Below, one piece after another: positions 19,901 through 28,741 of a stretch of 61,078 nt of DNA. The stretch comes from an uncultured Aquimarina sp. (GTDB lineage: Bacteria; Bacteroidota; Bacteroidia; Flavobacteriales; Flavobacteriaceae). The notes beneath the pieces were generated by a model. It made no database searches and was not told where the DNA came from. It saw only the letters and a list, made by a program, of their open reading frames with translations. Both the position numbers and the translations under genes were made by a program. The stretch spans positions 1-61,078 of the forward strand of contig CANLRN010000019.1 in NCBI GenBank assembly GCA_947493495.1, given 5' to 3'. Every line of letters begins with the position of its first letter. Position 1 is the stretch's first letter.

Positions 19901-21823
19901 CTCAAAAGTAATTGCTTCAAGTGCTTCTAATTTGATAACGGGTATTGGTGTTTTACACCCTAGTTCATCAAAAAATATGATCGTATATTCCCCTACACCT
20001 AAACCGTTTAATCTAGTTCCTGAAGCATATACTCTTTCTTTAGTGGGATTGGCATTGTCCCCTTTTTTGGTGATGGTATACTCGTAATAATTCCCATTAA
20101 TATCGTTAAAAGGTGTTCCTCCACTTACTGTATTTATACTAATTACTCCATCCTCGGCTGTCGAGCCAGATGGTTGTACTGTATCACCCATATTAGGGGT
20201 AACAGTAGTGTTTTCTATAATTTCTAAGGATATAGATTTGTCTGCTTCACAATTATTAGTATCTCTTATGAATAACTCATATTTTGCTGGCGTTAATAAT
20301 GAAATACTAAAAACTCTACTTGGAGCTACATTAAGATTTTTCCAATTATTATCCCCTAAGTGGTATTGATAGCTATCAGTACCTCCAGAAACATTCCCCT
20401 GGATCACACCGTCTTTTTTACCGTAGCACACTTTGAAAGGCACGTTTGCATCAAATTCTACAGGTGCAGGATTTTGAACCTCAAAAGGCCAACGATTCCC
20501 TTCACAGCTGGGTAGTCCTCTAGTACTATCAAATCCAGTTACCACAACTTCATAGTTTTTTCCAGTATTGATAAGAGTAGAAGAGTTACGTTTAAAATTA
20601 TAACCAAATAACCCTGGCTGTATTCCTATAAATTTTGTGTTGGATCCATTGATTACATTATTATCGATAGATTGCTCATCTTTTAAAAGGTTTATTTGAA
20701 TTTCTTCACCATCCTTTAATTGTCGATTAAAAAACAATGTGATTTCTGCACTATCATCCGCACATTTGGGCTCTTCGATATCGGGTTCGTCCACAAATAC
20801 AGGAGGTGCAGGAAGAAATTGGAATGATACCGATTTAAGTAATTCAGCTTTTAGTGGTCCAAAAATAGGTTTTTCAGATAAAAGTTCTCCTTCACACGAA
20901 TAATTTAATCGCACTTGTAGATTTTCGCCAATAGCCTTGTTTTGTTGTTCTGTATCGGTATAGAGATTTTTTAATCCTATGCTTATAGATTGCTGTGTAG
21001 ATGCAATATCAAGAAGCGGTTTCCATTTTGGGTTATCTACAAGAACTTTTCTTGGGCGATTAAATGCAGCTATTTTTGTCTTTATAGCTTGGATTTTTGC
21101 CTGGAAGTCTAGAGCACAACCTAAATCTGTACAACTGTTCAGACCCTCTTCTAATCGGTCTAACTCATCTTCCAATATTTTTAAGTCTGGATGAGTAACT
21201 AAATCTTTATTTTGAGTATCAAAAAATTCCCATTGACTTTGTGGAGAGGGGCTAATTGATGAATTAATCCCTATTGATTCATCAGTACATACGGTATTAA
21301 TAATAGAGGGGTCAGTATTATCTGAAAATGTTAAATTTGGGATAGGCGTGATAGTAACATCAGCTGATCCTGTTCTCCCATCAAATTCGTGCTGAGGGTA
21401 AATCTCACTACTTTGATAAGTCCTTTCCCAACATCCCAATAAATTAGGCATATTTATAAACTCCTGATCTTCATTTAATCTTTGACATTTACCTGACACA
21501 GGACCACCTCCTCTTTTCCAAGGGATACTATAAAATTCTATCCTAGTAACTCTATTATTAGCACTAAAAATATAAGGTGTTGCTGTATAATTAACTTCAG
21601 ATCGACTATTTTCCAGTGATCCATCTCCTAATACATAATGCTTTTGACCATTTTCAAAATACAATTGTATATATTGTAGCCCATTCGGACCACAATCAGT
21701 TCTTCTATTTCGATGAATATATCCTTCAATTTCTAAAAGATACTGTTGTTCTTGAGCGATAGTGCTATATGTACTTAATAGTACTATTAATAAAAATAAA
21801 ATCCTTTTCATGTTCGGTAACAT
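13961..21823 (-). CDS. giant SprB-repeat surface protein secreted by T9SS (type A sorting domain)
   Basis: A 2620-aa adhesin-like protein. The signal peptide (MKRILFLLIVLLSTYSTIAQ, at residues 5-24) is followed by a unique N-terminal region (to about 480). About 22 SprB-type repeats of 80-85 residues follow, each with a CFGxxDGxI-like start and a GGxxPYTYxW core. Then come an Ig-like segment, a PKD-like segment, and a T9SS type A sorting domain (YPNPTKDKRFTLDISLPEKE, ending VLKLILN). From about repeat 8 to 19 the repeats cycle in threes: two begin with Cys, the third does not. SprB itself moves along the gliding track of Flavobacterium johnsoniae; gliding is not shown here. ATG 21823 directly follows the upstream TAA; ATG 21811 is an alternative start. 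Last gene of a three-gene leftward unit. Confidence 0.9.
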   Translation of the reverse strand: MLPNMKRILFLLIVLLSTYSTIAQEQQYLLEIEGYIHRNRRTDCGPNGLQYIQLYFENGQKHYVLGDGSLENSRSEVNYTATPYIFSANNRVTRIEFYSIPWKRGGGPVSGKCQRLNEDQEFINMPNLLGCWERTYQSSEIYPQHEFDGRTGSADVTITPIPNLTFSDNTDPSIINTVCTDESIGINSSISPSPQSQWEFFDTQNKDLVTHPDLKILEDELDRLEEGLNSCTDLGCALDFQAKIQAIKTKIAAFNRPRKVLVDNPKWKPLLDIASTQQSISIGLKNLYTDTEQQNKAIGENLQVRLNYSCEGELLSEKPIFGPLKAELLKSVSFQFLPAPPVFVDEPDIEEPKCADDSAEITLFFNRQLKDGEEIQINLLKDEQSIDNNVINGSNTKFIGIQPGLFGYNFKRNSSTLINTGKNYEVVVTGFDSTRGLPSCEGNRWPFEVQNPAPVEFDANVPFKVCYGKKDGVIQGNVSGGTDSYQYHLGDNNWKNLNVAPSRVFSISLLTPAKYELFIRDTNNCEADKSISLEIIENTTVTPNMGDTVQPSGSTAEDGVISINTVSGGTPFNDINGNYYEYTITKKGDNANPTKERVYASGTRLNGLGVGEYTIIFFDELGCKTPIPVIKLEALEAITFEVNKKDPSCYDATDGEMTVDNIQQGSGDYTIIWQKTDENGTNIGPAITAPSIPGGRTDIFKVTVTDNNDPRRTTPEEDLSFENVPEQIQITKVEIAQEIQCSDGKAILEVQLDPALVVDEYEYGINNNGTFTWQDSPRFEVEYSRAGYQFQVRRKANPDCQSLRSDRIQIQAPPLPIGLVRDPIITDNTVYGGTTGKIEITPQGGTPGSGGYTIEWTKLDDPSFNRLGGTVIENLASGNYAVTISDGNCTPFTRDNIYVDQPVKPIALSVEPVNILCSETNETDGKIKLTPDGGTPPYFYSIDDQNTYIPLASLTDNTITGLSGEITYRIWLRDDQGRTIDEAKEARIEIPERLQITEDQVSAITLVGGNNGKIEITKIEGGNGNYSYTWTKDGEPTFSRSGNVIDQLSRGVYTVIIRYLDDPEVCETSKEYPLNDPEPLDLGDIEVVENITCFDGANGELKITPSGGYVSESGEVRYTYQWYKINPDNTETPINTDFSLSAIPGLSHGVYKVVVKDEGGNEDERTHTLENPKELRVTLAGVDTPIVDVTCFGKNTGSIDITVTPNTGATYTFIWTKNNDPNFTWNEEDLINAPAGTYNVTVMNGACSSEPLTGLTIDSPKEAIRIYDVEITGLNGFETNDGSIAVKVEGGTPPYTFAWTSQEDDTFSRTTQDIDKLPKGNYTLLVTDANKCEKYLKDQEVGQPEELKVTINELPDADKTLCFGETSKSPLTATVEGGSIGDKTYTWTKKEDPDFESFDIELLNPSAGEYTLTVKDPKGNSDSDTYSIGTYEELTIKTTITPSCYQEANGMIQLLVTGGKPGEIYSYTWSNGEDSRDISGLSGDTYSVTVKSGDCEKTFTDITIPEPESPIRIEEPKKTLPTANGGSNGKIEVTVDGDLSEDEYTYSWTDIDDNLLPATSTILEDIKAGTYYLVISYAVTEQATCSSEKFEFVLGEPDPIEITITEEIAINCYGETGTLKAEVKGGIEPYTYQWKDDDGNDLGTQAIQPDLAGGNYSVEITDANGNGITVPSEVYFLEEPEALQITNMLTTPVTCFGDTDGKITITVEGGVAPYTYFYNGQETSSNEIENLRTDIAYTIRVEDDKGCSFSYPNLVKIPSPEAFKISRVAIERPSSDQTADGKIEIEITGGVAPYTYNWKKINLQSNEEEALPGAGGTTDSPISLIDQLSEAKYMLSVDDANGNCVINDEFNLSNPGELLVDIEKNQDISCFNGSDGVLSAEPVGGVGGNQFQWYQVIDSEAVILIGETNKEIRNLPKGEYYVIVSNGENTTEKSRPITLEEPQPIVAAVSKKEDVGCFEGTDGSIELSAQGGNGIFEYRIKRTNQNYGDWILFISGETTVISALVADTYQIQVRDTNGCTFDQLGETKTIVQEIGTPRPLQIQSSYKKDPTGFNLSNGEIGVVLEGGTGNYTYKWYDKNGNLRGEKATIENLEDGNYTLVYSDENECSDEQSFDLIQPEALEIVSLIQSNVILCYGDTTASLRVTSTGGKGEHTYTWYDVTAPENPISESNPLTGVGAGDYYVVVKDGNGNEIKSDPKKIEQPKPLQVELKTDYQNCGDGNDWSIEAVVQGGNGGYTYLWNTGATTASLENVTPNATYTLMVRDSKGCQSEEVSVVIDTPKELLINYEVKIPTCVGGNDGSITLALENGVAPYQITWQNGLTDSSITQLKAGEYKVTVIDNKGCEKATTIKIEDPEPIIVELGKDITLCLGQSALLDATLEEDEGATYYWQKGAAYFADTAQIEVDETDIYSVQITTSNGCIVTDEIFIEATDRVIAADFAMSNQVFTNQKFVAVNLSSPVPDISEWLVPEGASLVGSDDNHVELYFDTPGEYEITLHNTFGLCETSKTKTVVVIDKSIDPDNEDINADGYVQTNSYLEYILYPNPTKDKRFTLDISLPEKEAVEVRIFSTVNNQMITNKKDIGKKEYQFIFDLLNTVPGVYFVVLETKSQNKVLKLILN

Positions 21824-23938
21824 TTAGTATGTTATTGTTATTTTTTTTTCCATGGTCGATGTACCCGATTCCCGAATTACACGCAATGCATATACATAGG
21901 TCGTGTTGATTTTTAATTGGGTATCTGTATAACTATTTATGGGAGTATCAAAGATTTTGTATAACGTTATAGGCGCATCTTCTTTTGCTTTATACAAATG
22001 AATTTCTTTGATGTTTTGATTTTTATATTTCCAATCTAAACGTATGTTTTGTTCTTCTCGGTTTACGACTGCATTTAATGGCCGTGCAGGTATTATTTTT
22101 TGATAATCAGGTATTTTAATACTTAATGGGGTAATCGGTTCTGACTCCAATCCAGTTTCATCTACACTTACCAGAGTATAGAGGTATTCTTTATCTGGTA
22201 TGGTATTGCTATCGAGATGCGTATTATGGGCAACTACGGGTTCTGCGATAAGTTCCCAAGGTGTTTTGGTCCCTTTTTCTTTTCTGTATACCAATGTTTT
22301 TAGAGCATCTTCGCTACTACTGGATATCCATTGTAATTGAACTTTACCTTCTTCTACGTTGTACGATTCAAAAACTGGTTGTGTAGGCGGGATGATGTCT
22401 GGCTTTTTGAGTTTCAATACTTCAGAAAATCCTGAAGGGTTATAACGACGATCAAAAGCTTGTACCTTATAAAACACTTCTTTATTAGCCAAATTCATCT
22501 GTACAGTATCTACGAATCGATTTTGTACAATAGGATCGACTGTAAGTTGTGTAAACTCATTATTTTCTACTGTAGCCCTAAACACGCGATACCCCAAGAG
22601 GTCGTTTTCTATATTTTTGTTCCAACGTAATACGGCTACCCCCTTAGCATCCAGTTGCCCAATTAATCCCAATGGAGCAACTGGAGGGGTACTATCTAAG
22701 GGTTCTATTTTTTGTGGAAAAGAGGTACGTTTGCTACCATCTTTTCCTACTGCAGTAATCGTATAATAATTGATCGCTTGTAGATCATTAATTTCTATGG
22801 TGTTTTTGGTTTTAGGAATTTGAGATTGAACTACACTATAATGACCTTTTACGGTATTGCTTCGGTTTACCTCAAAATAATCCAAAGCCTCCAGGCCTTT
22901 TTCAGGAAACTCCCAAGTGATTACTGCACTTTTTTGATGTTCATGCAATTTTGCCACAGTAATTGCTGGATTATGCAATAATGCTTTTTGTCCTTTTCCT
23001 TCGATCTCATCAGATGGAGGTCCGATATCTCCAAAAGGGGAAATACCCTTAATACGATATTTGTAGGTATGATTATTTTGTGAAAGACTATCGATATAAA
23101 TGATACGTTCTGAGGATTCATGATCGGCCCCTTCATCGACATGAATGACAGGAACATCCTGAAGCGGTTTAAAATCAGAAGCATGATCTGCTCGCTCTAC
23201 AATATAACTGTTATAGTGGTGCTGCAATAATTTATAATTCCAACTTAACAATGCGGTTTTATCTTTAAAAACCCCAGTAAACTCTACAGGTTTGGGTAAC
23301 GGTTGATGATCTTCTAACCCTATATATACCCCACCTTTACCAACATTAAGTTTTTCGGTAGGGATGTTACTAATCACCTCATAAAAATATTTTTCATTAG
23401 GTTTTACACTAGTATCTACATACGCCAAACCAGAAAGTTTAGCCACTTCATAATCCTGATCTGCCGCATACAGTGCTACAGAAAATCGCTGTTCTAATAC
23501 TTGAGCTTGATTTACAATTTTCAATATGCCATCGCCTCCATTTTCCATATCCACATCAAAATCATCTCCATAAATCGCCTGTGCTGCAATGGCTGCGGCA
23601 TCACTGTTGTCTATAAAAGGATCCCATGCTGTCAAAGGTTTTGGGAGAATAGTACTTGCCAGTGAAGTTACTTCTGAAGGATTAATCACCTCACCGTTAG
23701 ATACGATGGTTTTTCGTATAATTTTAAAACCATAAGTATTGGCATATTTCCAGGCCAAAGGTGTGGTCACTGCCCATCGCAAGCGAATAACATCTTTTGA
23801 CGCAGCTGCAATTACTTTTACTTCGGGTTGTTCATTACCGATAGCCTTCTGAGCAAAATTTTTGCTGAAACTACCCATTAGAAAAATAATGACAACGATA
23901 CTATATTTTACTAAACTACTCATTGATTGGATTTTCAT
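21824..23938 (-). CDS. secreted multi-fibronectin type III protein
   Basis: A 704-aa exported protein. The signal peptide (about 5-29, ending KNFAQ) is followed by an N-terminal domain (about 35-230) and roughly five or six fibronectin type III modules to the C-terminus, seen from repeated LxWxxN, YRVFRATV, YKVQAFD, EYLYTLVSVDE and TYVYALRVIRE strands. There is no T9SS sorting domain and no lipobox, so it is probably periplasmic or bound to partners. It overlaps the end of the upstream 1526-aa gene by 23 bp (8 bp from the second ATG at 23923) and abuts the giant SprB-type gene (TAA then ATG). The three are thus translationally coupled. Function unknown; a scaffold role is inferred. Confidence 0.85.
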   Translation of the reverse strand: MKIQSMSSLVKYSIVVIIFLMGSFSKNFAQKAIGNEQPEVKVIAAASKDVIRLRWAVTTPLAWKYANTYGFKIIRKTIVSNGEVINPSEVTSLASTILPKPLTAWDPFIDNSDAAAIAAQAIYGDDFDVDMENGGDGILKIVNQAQVLEQRFSVALYAADQDYEVAKLSGLAYVDTSVKPNEKYFYEVISNIPTEKLNVGKGGVYIGLEDHQPLPKPVEFTGVFKDKTALLSWNYKLLQHHYNSYIVERADHASDFKPLQDVPVIHVDEGADHESSERIIYIDSLSQNNHTYKYRIKGISPFGDIGPPSDEIEGKGQKALLHNPAITVAKLHEHQKSAVITWEFPEKGLEALDYFEVNRSNTVKGHYSVVQSQIPKTKNTIEINDLQAINYYTITAVGKDGSKRTSFPQKIEPLDSTPPVAPLGLIGQLDAKGVAVLRWNKNIENDLLGYRVFRATVENNEFTQLTVDPIVQNRFVDTVQMNLANKEVFYKVQAFDRRYNPSGFSEVLKLKKPDIIPPTQPVFESYNVEEGKVQLQWISSSSEDALKTLVYRKEKGTKTPWELIAEPVVAHNTHLDSNTIPDKEYLYTLVSVDETGLESEPITPLSIKIPDYQKIIPARPLNAVVNREEQNIRLDWKYKNQNIKEIHLYKAKEDAPITLYKIFDTPINSYTDTQLKINTTYVYALRVIRESGTSTMEKKITITY

Positions 23939-26900
23939 ATTTCTTAAAGTAACTACTTCCAGTAATTTGTTGCCCCGGAAGCCTGTATTGAAGTTTGGTA
24001 TCGTAATAGCCCTTTCTCATAACCGGGAAACTATTTGTTACAAAATCAACATGCTTTGGGTTATTCTGCCACTCCATACCCGATTGTAATAATTGTGTTC
24101 TTAAGTCAACATAATCCTGATAATAGTATAATGATAGATCATGTCTAAATGGGATCACTGTATTGTATTGATGTTGTGATACTTCATTCTCCAGATATGT
24201 TAAGTATGACGAGCGTGGCTTAACCCCTTCTTTTGGAGGAATTCCCACGACATCGGTGTCTCTTGTTACCTGAAATGTATTATGCATTGGATAATCTTCA
24301 TATAATAAAGGATAAATCTTGTTTTTATAATAATTGTCTTTTAATAGCGCTTCGGGTTGGATTAATGGTTTTCCTCCAGACAATGGACTCCCTACCAATT
24401 CTATAAGATCAAAAGGTTCTGAAGGTTCAATCTTTGTAGACAGCGCTATACCATAGGGGTATGGAACATGATCATAAAGTGCCTTTGTTTTTTTAAGGGC
24501 TTTCATTTTTTTAGAGAACTTGGTAAAACTACTAGTCTTAAACTTAAAATCCAGCAATTTTCGTTCTTCTCCCTTAATTGCAACATCACTTAATGTATTA
24601 TTTCTAACCTCTACCAGGTTTTGATGTTCTTCATCTCCTTGACCTAGGTCAGATGCAGTATAACTTTCTGATAAACTATCCTCTATATTGCTATTTTCGC
24701 TGGGTATCAAAGTGATATCTACTTGATATTGAGTCTGTGTGCTCAATCCTGTAGAGAGGTCAAAAACCAACTGTTTGTTAGCAGTGTTATAAGTAAATTG
24801 TTGTGCTTTTGATTGCCCAGAAGCATCGGTTATAGTAACGGTCTTTTCGAAATTAGGTACAGCATCAAAGAGGTATTGTTGTCCTCGTTTTAGATTGATA
24901 TATCCTGTATTATATTCTTTGGTAAAGAAATATTGTTGCTCTGCCACAGGATACATATATGCAATATTGTGTTTTGGGATGGTTTTTGGAGCCACACCAG
25001 TTACAAAAGTAATTTCTTTGGTTTCAACGGCAGGATTTCCATTGTCTTTGATCACTTGCCATTTTCCATTGATTAACTCTTCAAAATGAAGTTGTACAAA
25101 GGATTTGAGTTCTGTTTTTGGAGGCAGAATCTCGTGAGAATAGAAAGTTGCCAGACTGTTGGATCGATTCCATTCAACCTCTCCCTTGATAGGAGTGCCA
25201 TTTTGAGTAATTTCAAAAGTATCGAGCATTATTCTATAGGTATGATCACCTGTATCATCAGGAATCTGTATCTGTTTGTTAATCTGTAAATTAAAAGATA
25301 CCTGCGGAGCAGCAAACACATCCACATCTGTAGCCCCTGTTTTGGGTGTCATATCTCCAATAACCACAATGCCATCCAGCACATCACCTACTATTTCACA
25401 CTTATCGCCCAATTCTACTTTAAAACGGAAACTTCCTTTAACCAAACCACCTAAAACTCTATAGGTTCCTCCGAAGTACCCTCTCATCCAAAAAGGATTA
25501 GGAAGTCTGGCTTGCATGAGAACAGCAGCGCTTCCACTAAAAATGGATACATTCTTTTTCCTACCCAATATTTTTATTCTAAGTCCTACTTTTCCTGCCA
25601 GGTATCCATATGCTTGTCCGTTTGCATACCAACCATTTAATCCTATTTGTTCGGTAGATCCTTTACAATGAGCATCTCCATAATCCTTGACCATGACATC
25701 AAAACCTATTCCGGCATCAAATCGCGCATAGAAAATTAGAAACCTAAGATCTCCAGTAGAAACATCATATCGGGTTCCAAAAGCAAGACCTTTTCCTGAT
25801 TCTAATAAGTTTAAATCTCGAGTATAATCAAGCTTGGAAGCGTCTACTCCTAAAGCAGAAGCAATATATGAGGGTGGGGGTGGACTACCAGGAATATCTA
25901 CTCCTGTCATAAAATAACTACGGGTTTCAAGTTTTAAAATACCGATATCTAGTTTTACACCCACTGGATCCGATGGTGTACCAACCAATAAGTGCCATTT
26001 ATCGGGTGATACATAAAAATCCAACCACCCTGCTCTACCATTAGCACCGATACCTTCTAAGATTCCAAAATTGATATATAACTCCGAAGTACCATGAAAT
26101 ACATCATTTACAAAATCATACGAGATAAACACATTGGCAGACATAGACCCTTCTGGTTGAAAAGGCGTAATGGATTCTTTATTATCTGCTATTTTTTCTA
26201 GTTTTGCAGATACCTTATCATAAAAATCATTGGGTAAAGCAGTTATTAATTCTCCTTCTCCTTTAAAATAAATTTCTTGTAACCCTCCAGATCTTAAAAA
26301 CGAAATTCCGAACTCGACATTGGCATGAAACAGTTCTTCAGAGTTTTGCGTGATAATACCCATAGAGGCTTTCATTCCAAAACCGTTTTGATTATAAGGT
26401 TCATAGACTACTCCTGAAGTAGAAGTGCCAATAAAAGAGGTTGTATCTTCTGATGGATTACGGTTTACACCACTCATACGCATTCTATTGTAGAAGCCCC
26501 CTCCAAAAGAATTAGCAGCAAATCCCGGGAAAATAGGAATTCCTGTTGGTAATGTAACCGATCCATCAGCAAACCAATATCGAAAATCTTCAGTTTTTCC
26601 AAATAACACCTTGGTTTCTACACCTAGGTTTATTCCTGTAGTAAATTGTGCACTTACCCCACCTGCGAATCCAGTTCCATAGGTTGCATCATCCTCAAAA
26701 ATGGTAATATCTCCTTTGAGTTTTAAACCAGGAACTTGCATATTAATGCCTATTCTTTCTAGATCGATACCATCGTATTTCCATCGATCGATACCACGAT
26801 CATTATCTTGTTTTGCTTTGAGTATCAACTTGGCAGAACCTCCATTACCTCCATCTGTTTCTGAAGAGAGATTAATGGAAAAATCTATGGCTAGTTCTAG

Positions 26901-28496
26901 GTTATTTTCTGTTGGAGTATTGAGCGCTACATCATTTAGGTTTACTGGAAAAAAAGCTAGAGATAGGTCTTGATTTTTTTCCTTTTTTATGCCAAAATTA
27001 CCTACAGAAATTTTAGGAGATTCTGTTTGTAAGACTAATTTTTCAAAATATAAGCCTTTAAAGTTTACCGTATTTTTGGTTTTAGAATCTTCTTTTTTGC
27101 TCAATCCAGATATCAGATCAAAAGAACCATTTAAGCTTGCTTTGGGACGCAGAGCATCACTGATAAATTCCATTTCTATAAAAGAATCTCGTGTAAGGGT
27201 TACTTTAGATCTAAAAGTATCAAATGTTAAATCTTCTAGGCTTGTAATTCTAAAGTTATAAACATCTTCTTGGATCAATGCTTTGTATTGTAATTTATCA
27301 ACTGTAGAGACTGGTAAGCTAATTTCTCCATCAAATTCTCCTCTTAATATCGCATTGGCTTCTATCTGAAATGCAAAACGATCGATAGAGAATTGCCATC
27401 CCGATGCAGACCCGTCATTGATCGATAGCAAATTTTCACTGATAAAGTTACCCGTAATACCTTGCTCATCGATAATCATATCGGTAGCAGCAAACGTAGT
27501 ACGTTGATTATTTGATTTATTAGCAAATGCTTTGGGTAATGATACATTAAGAGTTTGGATATAAACCCCTCTCCATAATAACGGATTAGCGCCATAGTAT
27601 TTGGACAAATATTCTTGAGGTTGATTTTCATGATTTCTTAAATCACTTAAATCTATAACTGCCTTTTCCATATGAAAAGAAGTGTTTTTTAACCCTTTTA
27701 TACCAAACGGTGGAAGGGATACCTCTGCAAGGAGATCGTTCCAATCACTGATTGAAATATTAAAATCACTTTCTAGATACCTATTATTGATTTTTTTACC
27801 ATTCTGATCTACAGGAAATACTTGGTCTCCCAAGAATTTGATATTAGCATTTAAAAAAAGATCTTTAAATCCAGCACAATCAATTAACGCATAGGTACTT
27901 TGGGTAGCTAACCCCCCTTTTAGAGTAAGTACTGCTTTTCCATTATTAAAATTAATTTTGAAATTTGAAATTAAATTCAGTCTTGTATCTCCAAGTAATC
28001 CTCCTGCCGACGATAATTTGATATCATCCGAACCAAAAAACAAGTCTCCTTTTGGAGTTGTCATTTTTAAAAAAACAGTAAGTATAGCGTACTTGGGTTT
28101 AAATTTTACTTTTGCGATTCCTACGGTATAGGATACGTTATTGTTCTTATATGGCGTGATTCCAACGGGTAGTTCTGATAGTTCTTCTTGAGATAGATAA
28201 TCAATAAAGTTATTCGTGCTTTCTATTTTATCAAAAACTTCTTGAGCATCATTTAGTAACTGTTCGTCTTTGGCATTGTTCAACTCAAAACCTTCTGATT
28301 GCTCAGTAGTATCGGTTTTATTATTTTCAATAGTATTGAACTTTTCTAGGCTTTCGAAATTCCTGAAATTCTTTGGTGGTAATTCTGCGACCGATACAGT
28401 ATTGCCTTCAGGCTCTGTTGTATCCATCTCATTGGCTTGTACTACAAAGTTGAAAAGTATACAAATACAAAAAACAATTCCTTTCTTATGCATCAT
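23916..28496 (-). CDS. large beta-rich exported protein of unknown function
   Basis: A 1526-aa protein with a signal peptide (about 1-22, FCICILFNFVVQANE). I do not recognise a named family for its body. What is visible: a Thr/Glu/Asn-rich linker (25-80), then very long alternating beta-strand sequence with many 'LKGDITI', 'LSLPVSTV' and 'GGFYNRMRM' segments (100-1060) suggesting a solenoid or barrel-like fold. An Ig-like segment lies near 1070-1300, and the C-terminal 150 residues are Tyr/Pro-rich. There is no T9SS sorting domain. It is first in the leftward unit, coupled by overlap to the FN3 gene, and divergent from the outer-membrane barrel gene at 28742. The context suggests a structural or secretion partner of the giant SprB-type protein. 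Confidence 0.8.
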   Translation of the reverse strand: MMHKKGIVFCICILFNFVVQANEMDTTEPEGNTVSVAELPPKNFRNFESLEKFNTIENNKTDTTEQSEGFELNNAKDEQLLNDAQEVFDKIESTNNFIDYLSQEELSELPVGITPYKNNNVSYTVGIAKVKFKPKYAILTVFLKMTTPKGDLFFGSDDIKLSSAGGLLGDTRLNLISNFKINFNNGKAVLTLKGGLATQSTYALIDCAGFKDLFLNANIKFLGDQVFPVDQNGKKINNRYLESDFNISISDWNDLLAEVSLPPFGIKGLKNTSFHMEKAVIDLSDLRNHENQPQEYLSKYYGANPLLWRGVYIQTLNVSLPKAFANKSNNQRTTFAATDMIIDEQGITGNFISENLLSINDGSASGWQFSIDRFAFQIEANAILRGEFDGEISLPVSTVDKLQYKALIQEDVYNFRITSLEDLTFDTFRSKVTLTRDSFIEMEFISDALRPKASLNGSFDLISGLSKKEDSKTKNTVNFKGLYFEKLVLQTESPKISVGNFGIKKEKNQDLSLAFFPVNLNDVALNTPTENNLELAIDFSINLSSETDGGNGGSAKLILKAKQDNDRGIDRWKYDGIDLERIGINMQVPGLKLKGDITIFEDDATYGTGFAGGVSAQFTTGINLGVETKVLFGKTEDFRYWFADGSVTLPTGIPIFPGFAANSFGGGFYNRMRMSGVNRNPSEDTTSFIGTSTSGVVYEPYNQNGFGMKASMGIITQNSEELFHANVEFGISFLRSGGLQEIYFKGEGELITALPNDFYDKVSAKLEKIADNKESITPFQPEGSMSANVFISYDFVNDVFHGTSELYINFGILEGIGANGRAGWLDFYVSPDKWHLLVGTPSDPVGVKLDIGILKLETRSYFMTGVDIPGSPPPPSYIASALGVDASKLDYTRDLNLLESGKGLAFGTRYDVSTGDLRFLIFYARFDAGIGFDVMVKDYGDAHCKGSTEQIGLNGWYANGQAYGYLAGKVGLRIKILGRKKNVSIFSGSAAVLMQARLPNPFWMRGYFGGTYRVLGGLVKGSFRFKVELGDKCEIVGDVLDGIVVIGDMTPKTGATDVDVFAAPQVSFNLQINKQIQIPDDTGDHTYRIMLDTFEITQNGTPIKGEVEWNRSNSLATFYSHEILPPKTELKSFVQLHFEELINGKWQVIKDNGNPAVETKEITFVTGVAPKTIPKHNIAYMYPVAEQQYFFTKEYNTGYINLKRGQQYLFDAVPNFEKTVTITDASGQSKAQQFTYNTANKQLVFDLSTGLSTQTQYQVDITLIPSENSNIEDSLSESYTASDLGQGDEEHQNLVEVRNNTLSDVAIKGEERKLLDFKFKTSSFTKFSKKMKALKKTKALYDHVPYPYGIALSTKIEPSEPFDLIELVGSPLSGGKPLIQPEALLKDNYYKNKIYPLLYEDYPMHNTFQVTRDTDVVGIPPKEGVKPRSSYLTYLENEVSQHQYNTVIPFRHDLSLYYYQDYVDLRTQLLQSGMEWQNNPKHVDFVTNSFPVMRKGYYDTKLQYRLPGQQITGSSYFKKYENPINE

Positions 28497-28649
28497 AGCT
28501 ATGTTGATTCGTTATCTATGGGCTTATATCGTAATAATTAAGTGCTTATACTTTATATAGTAATTACCGCGATACAACATTTTAATTTTTGTTATACAAA
28601 ATAAAAGCAATTTCAAATTTCAAAAAACACTGTTTACCGTAAAAAAGAG

Positions 28650-28667
28650 ACCCCTGAAAACAGGGGG
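28650..28667. promoter_or_regulatory. candidate operator CCCCTG-AAAA-CAGGGG
   Basis: A perfect 6-bp inverted repeat with a 4-base A spacer (28651-28666), in the 245-bp gap between the divergent 1526-aa and 848-aa genes, about 75 bp before the latter. Two relatives lie at 36863-36904 before the lipoprotein gene. G+C-rich symmetric sites of this size suit a dimeric regulator; an RNA hairpin is less likely because the repeat is short and lies in a promoter region. Confidence 0.55.
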
Positions 28668-28741
28668 TTGATTTTCACTGCAAATAGTGTTTTATAGAAC
28701 TATTAAGTTTTTGAGCTTTGTAGTTTCATGGAGAGAGGTAA

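Noticed and set aside
15436..20087. Many plus-strand open frames of 60-137 codons opposite the giant SprB-like gene
   Set aside because: Shadows of a repetitive gene; their sequences repeat with its period and show no start signals.
14000..21000. CRISPR-like or DNA tandem repeats
   Set aside because: The regularity is at protein level (SprB-type repeats); the DNA shows no constant short repeats with equal spacers.
13961..21823. Naming the giant protein SprB (gliding adhesin)
   Set aside because: The repeats match the SprB type, but no gliding-specific neighbours (sprC, sprD, sprF) are present and many T9SS cargoes carry such repeats.
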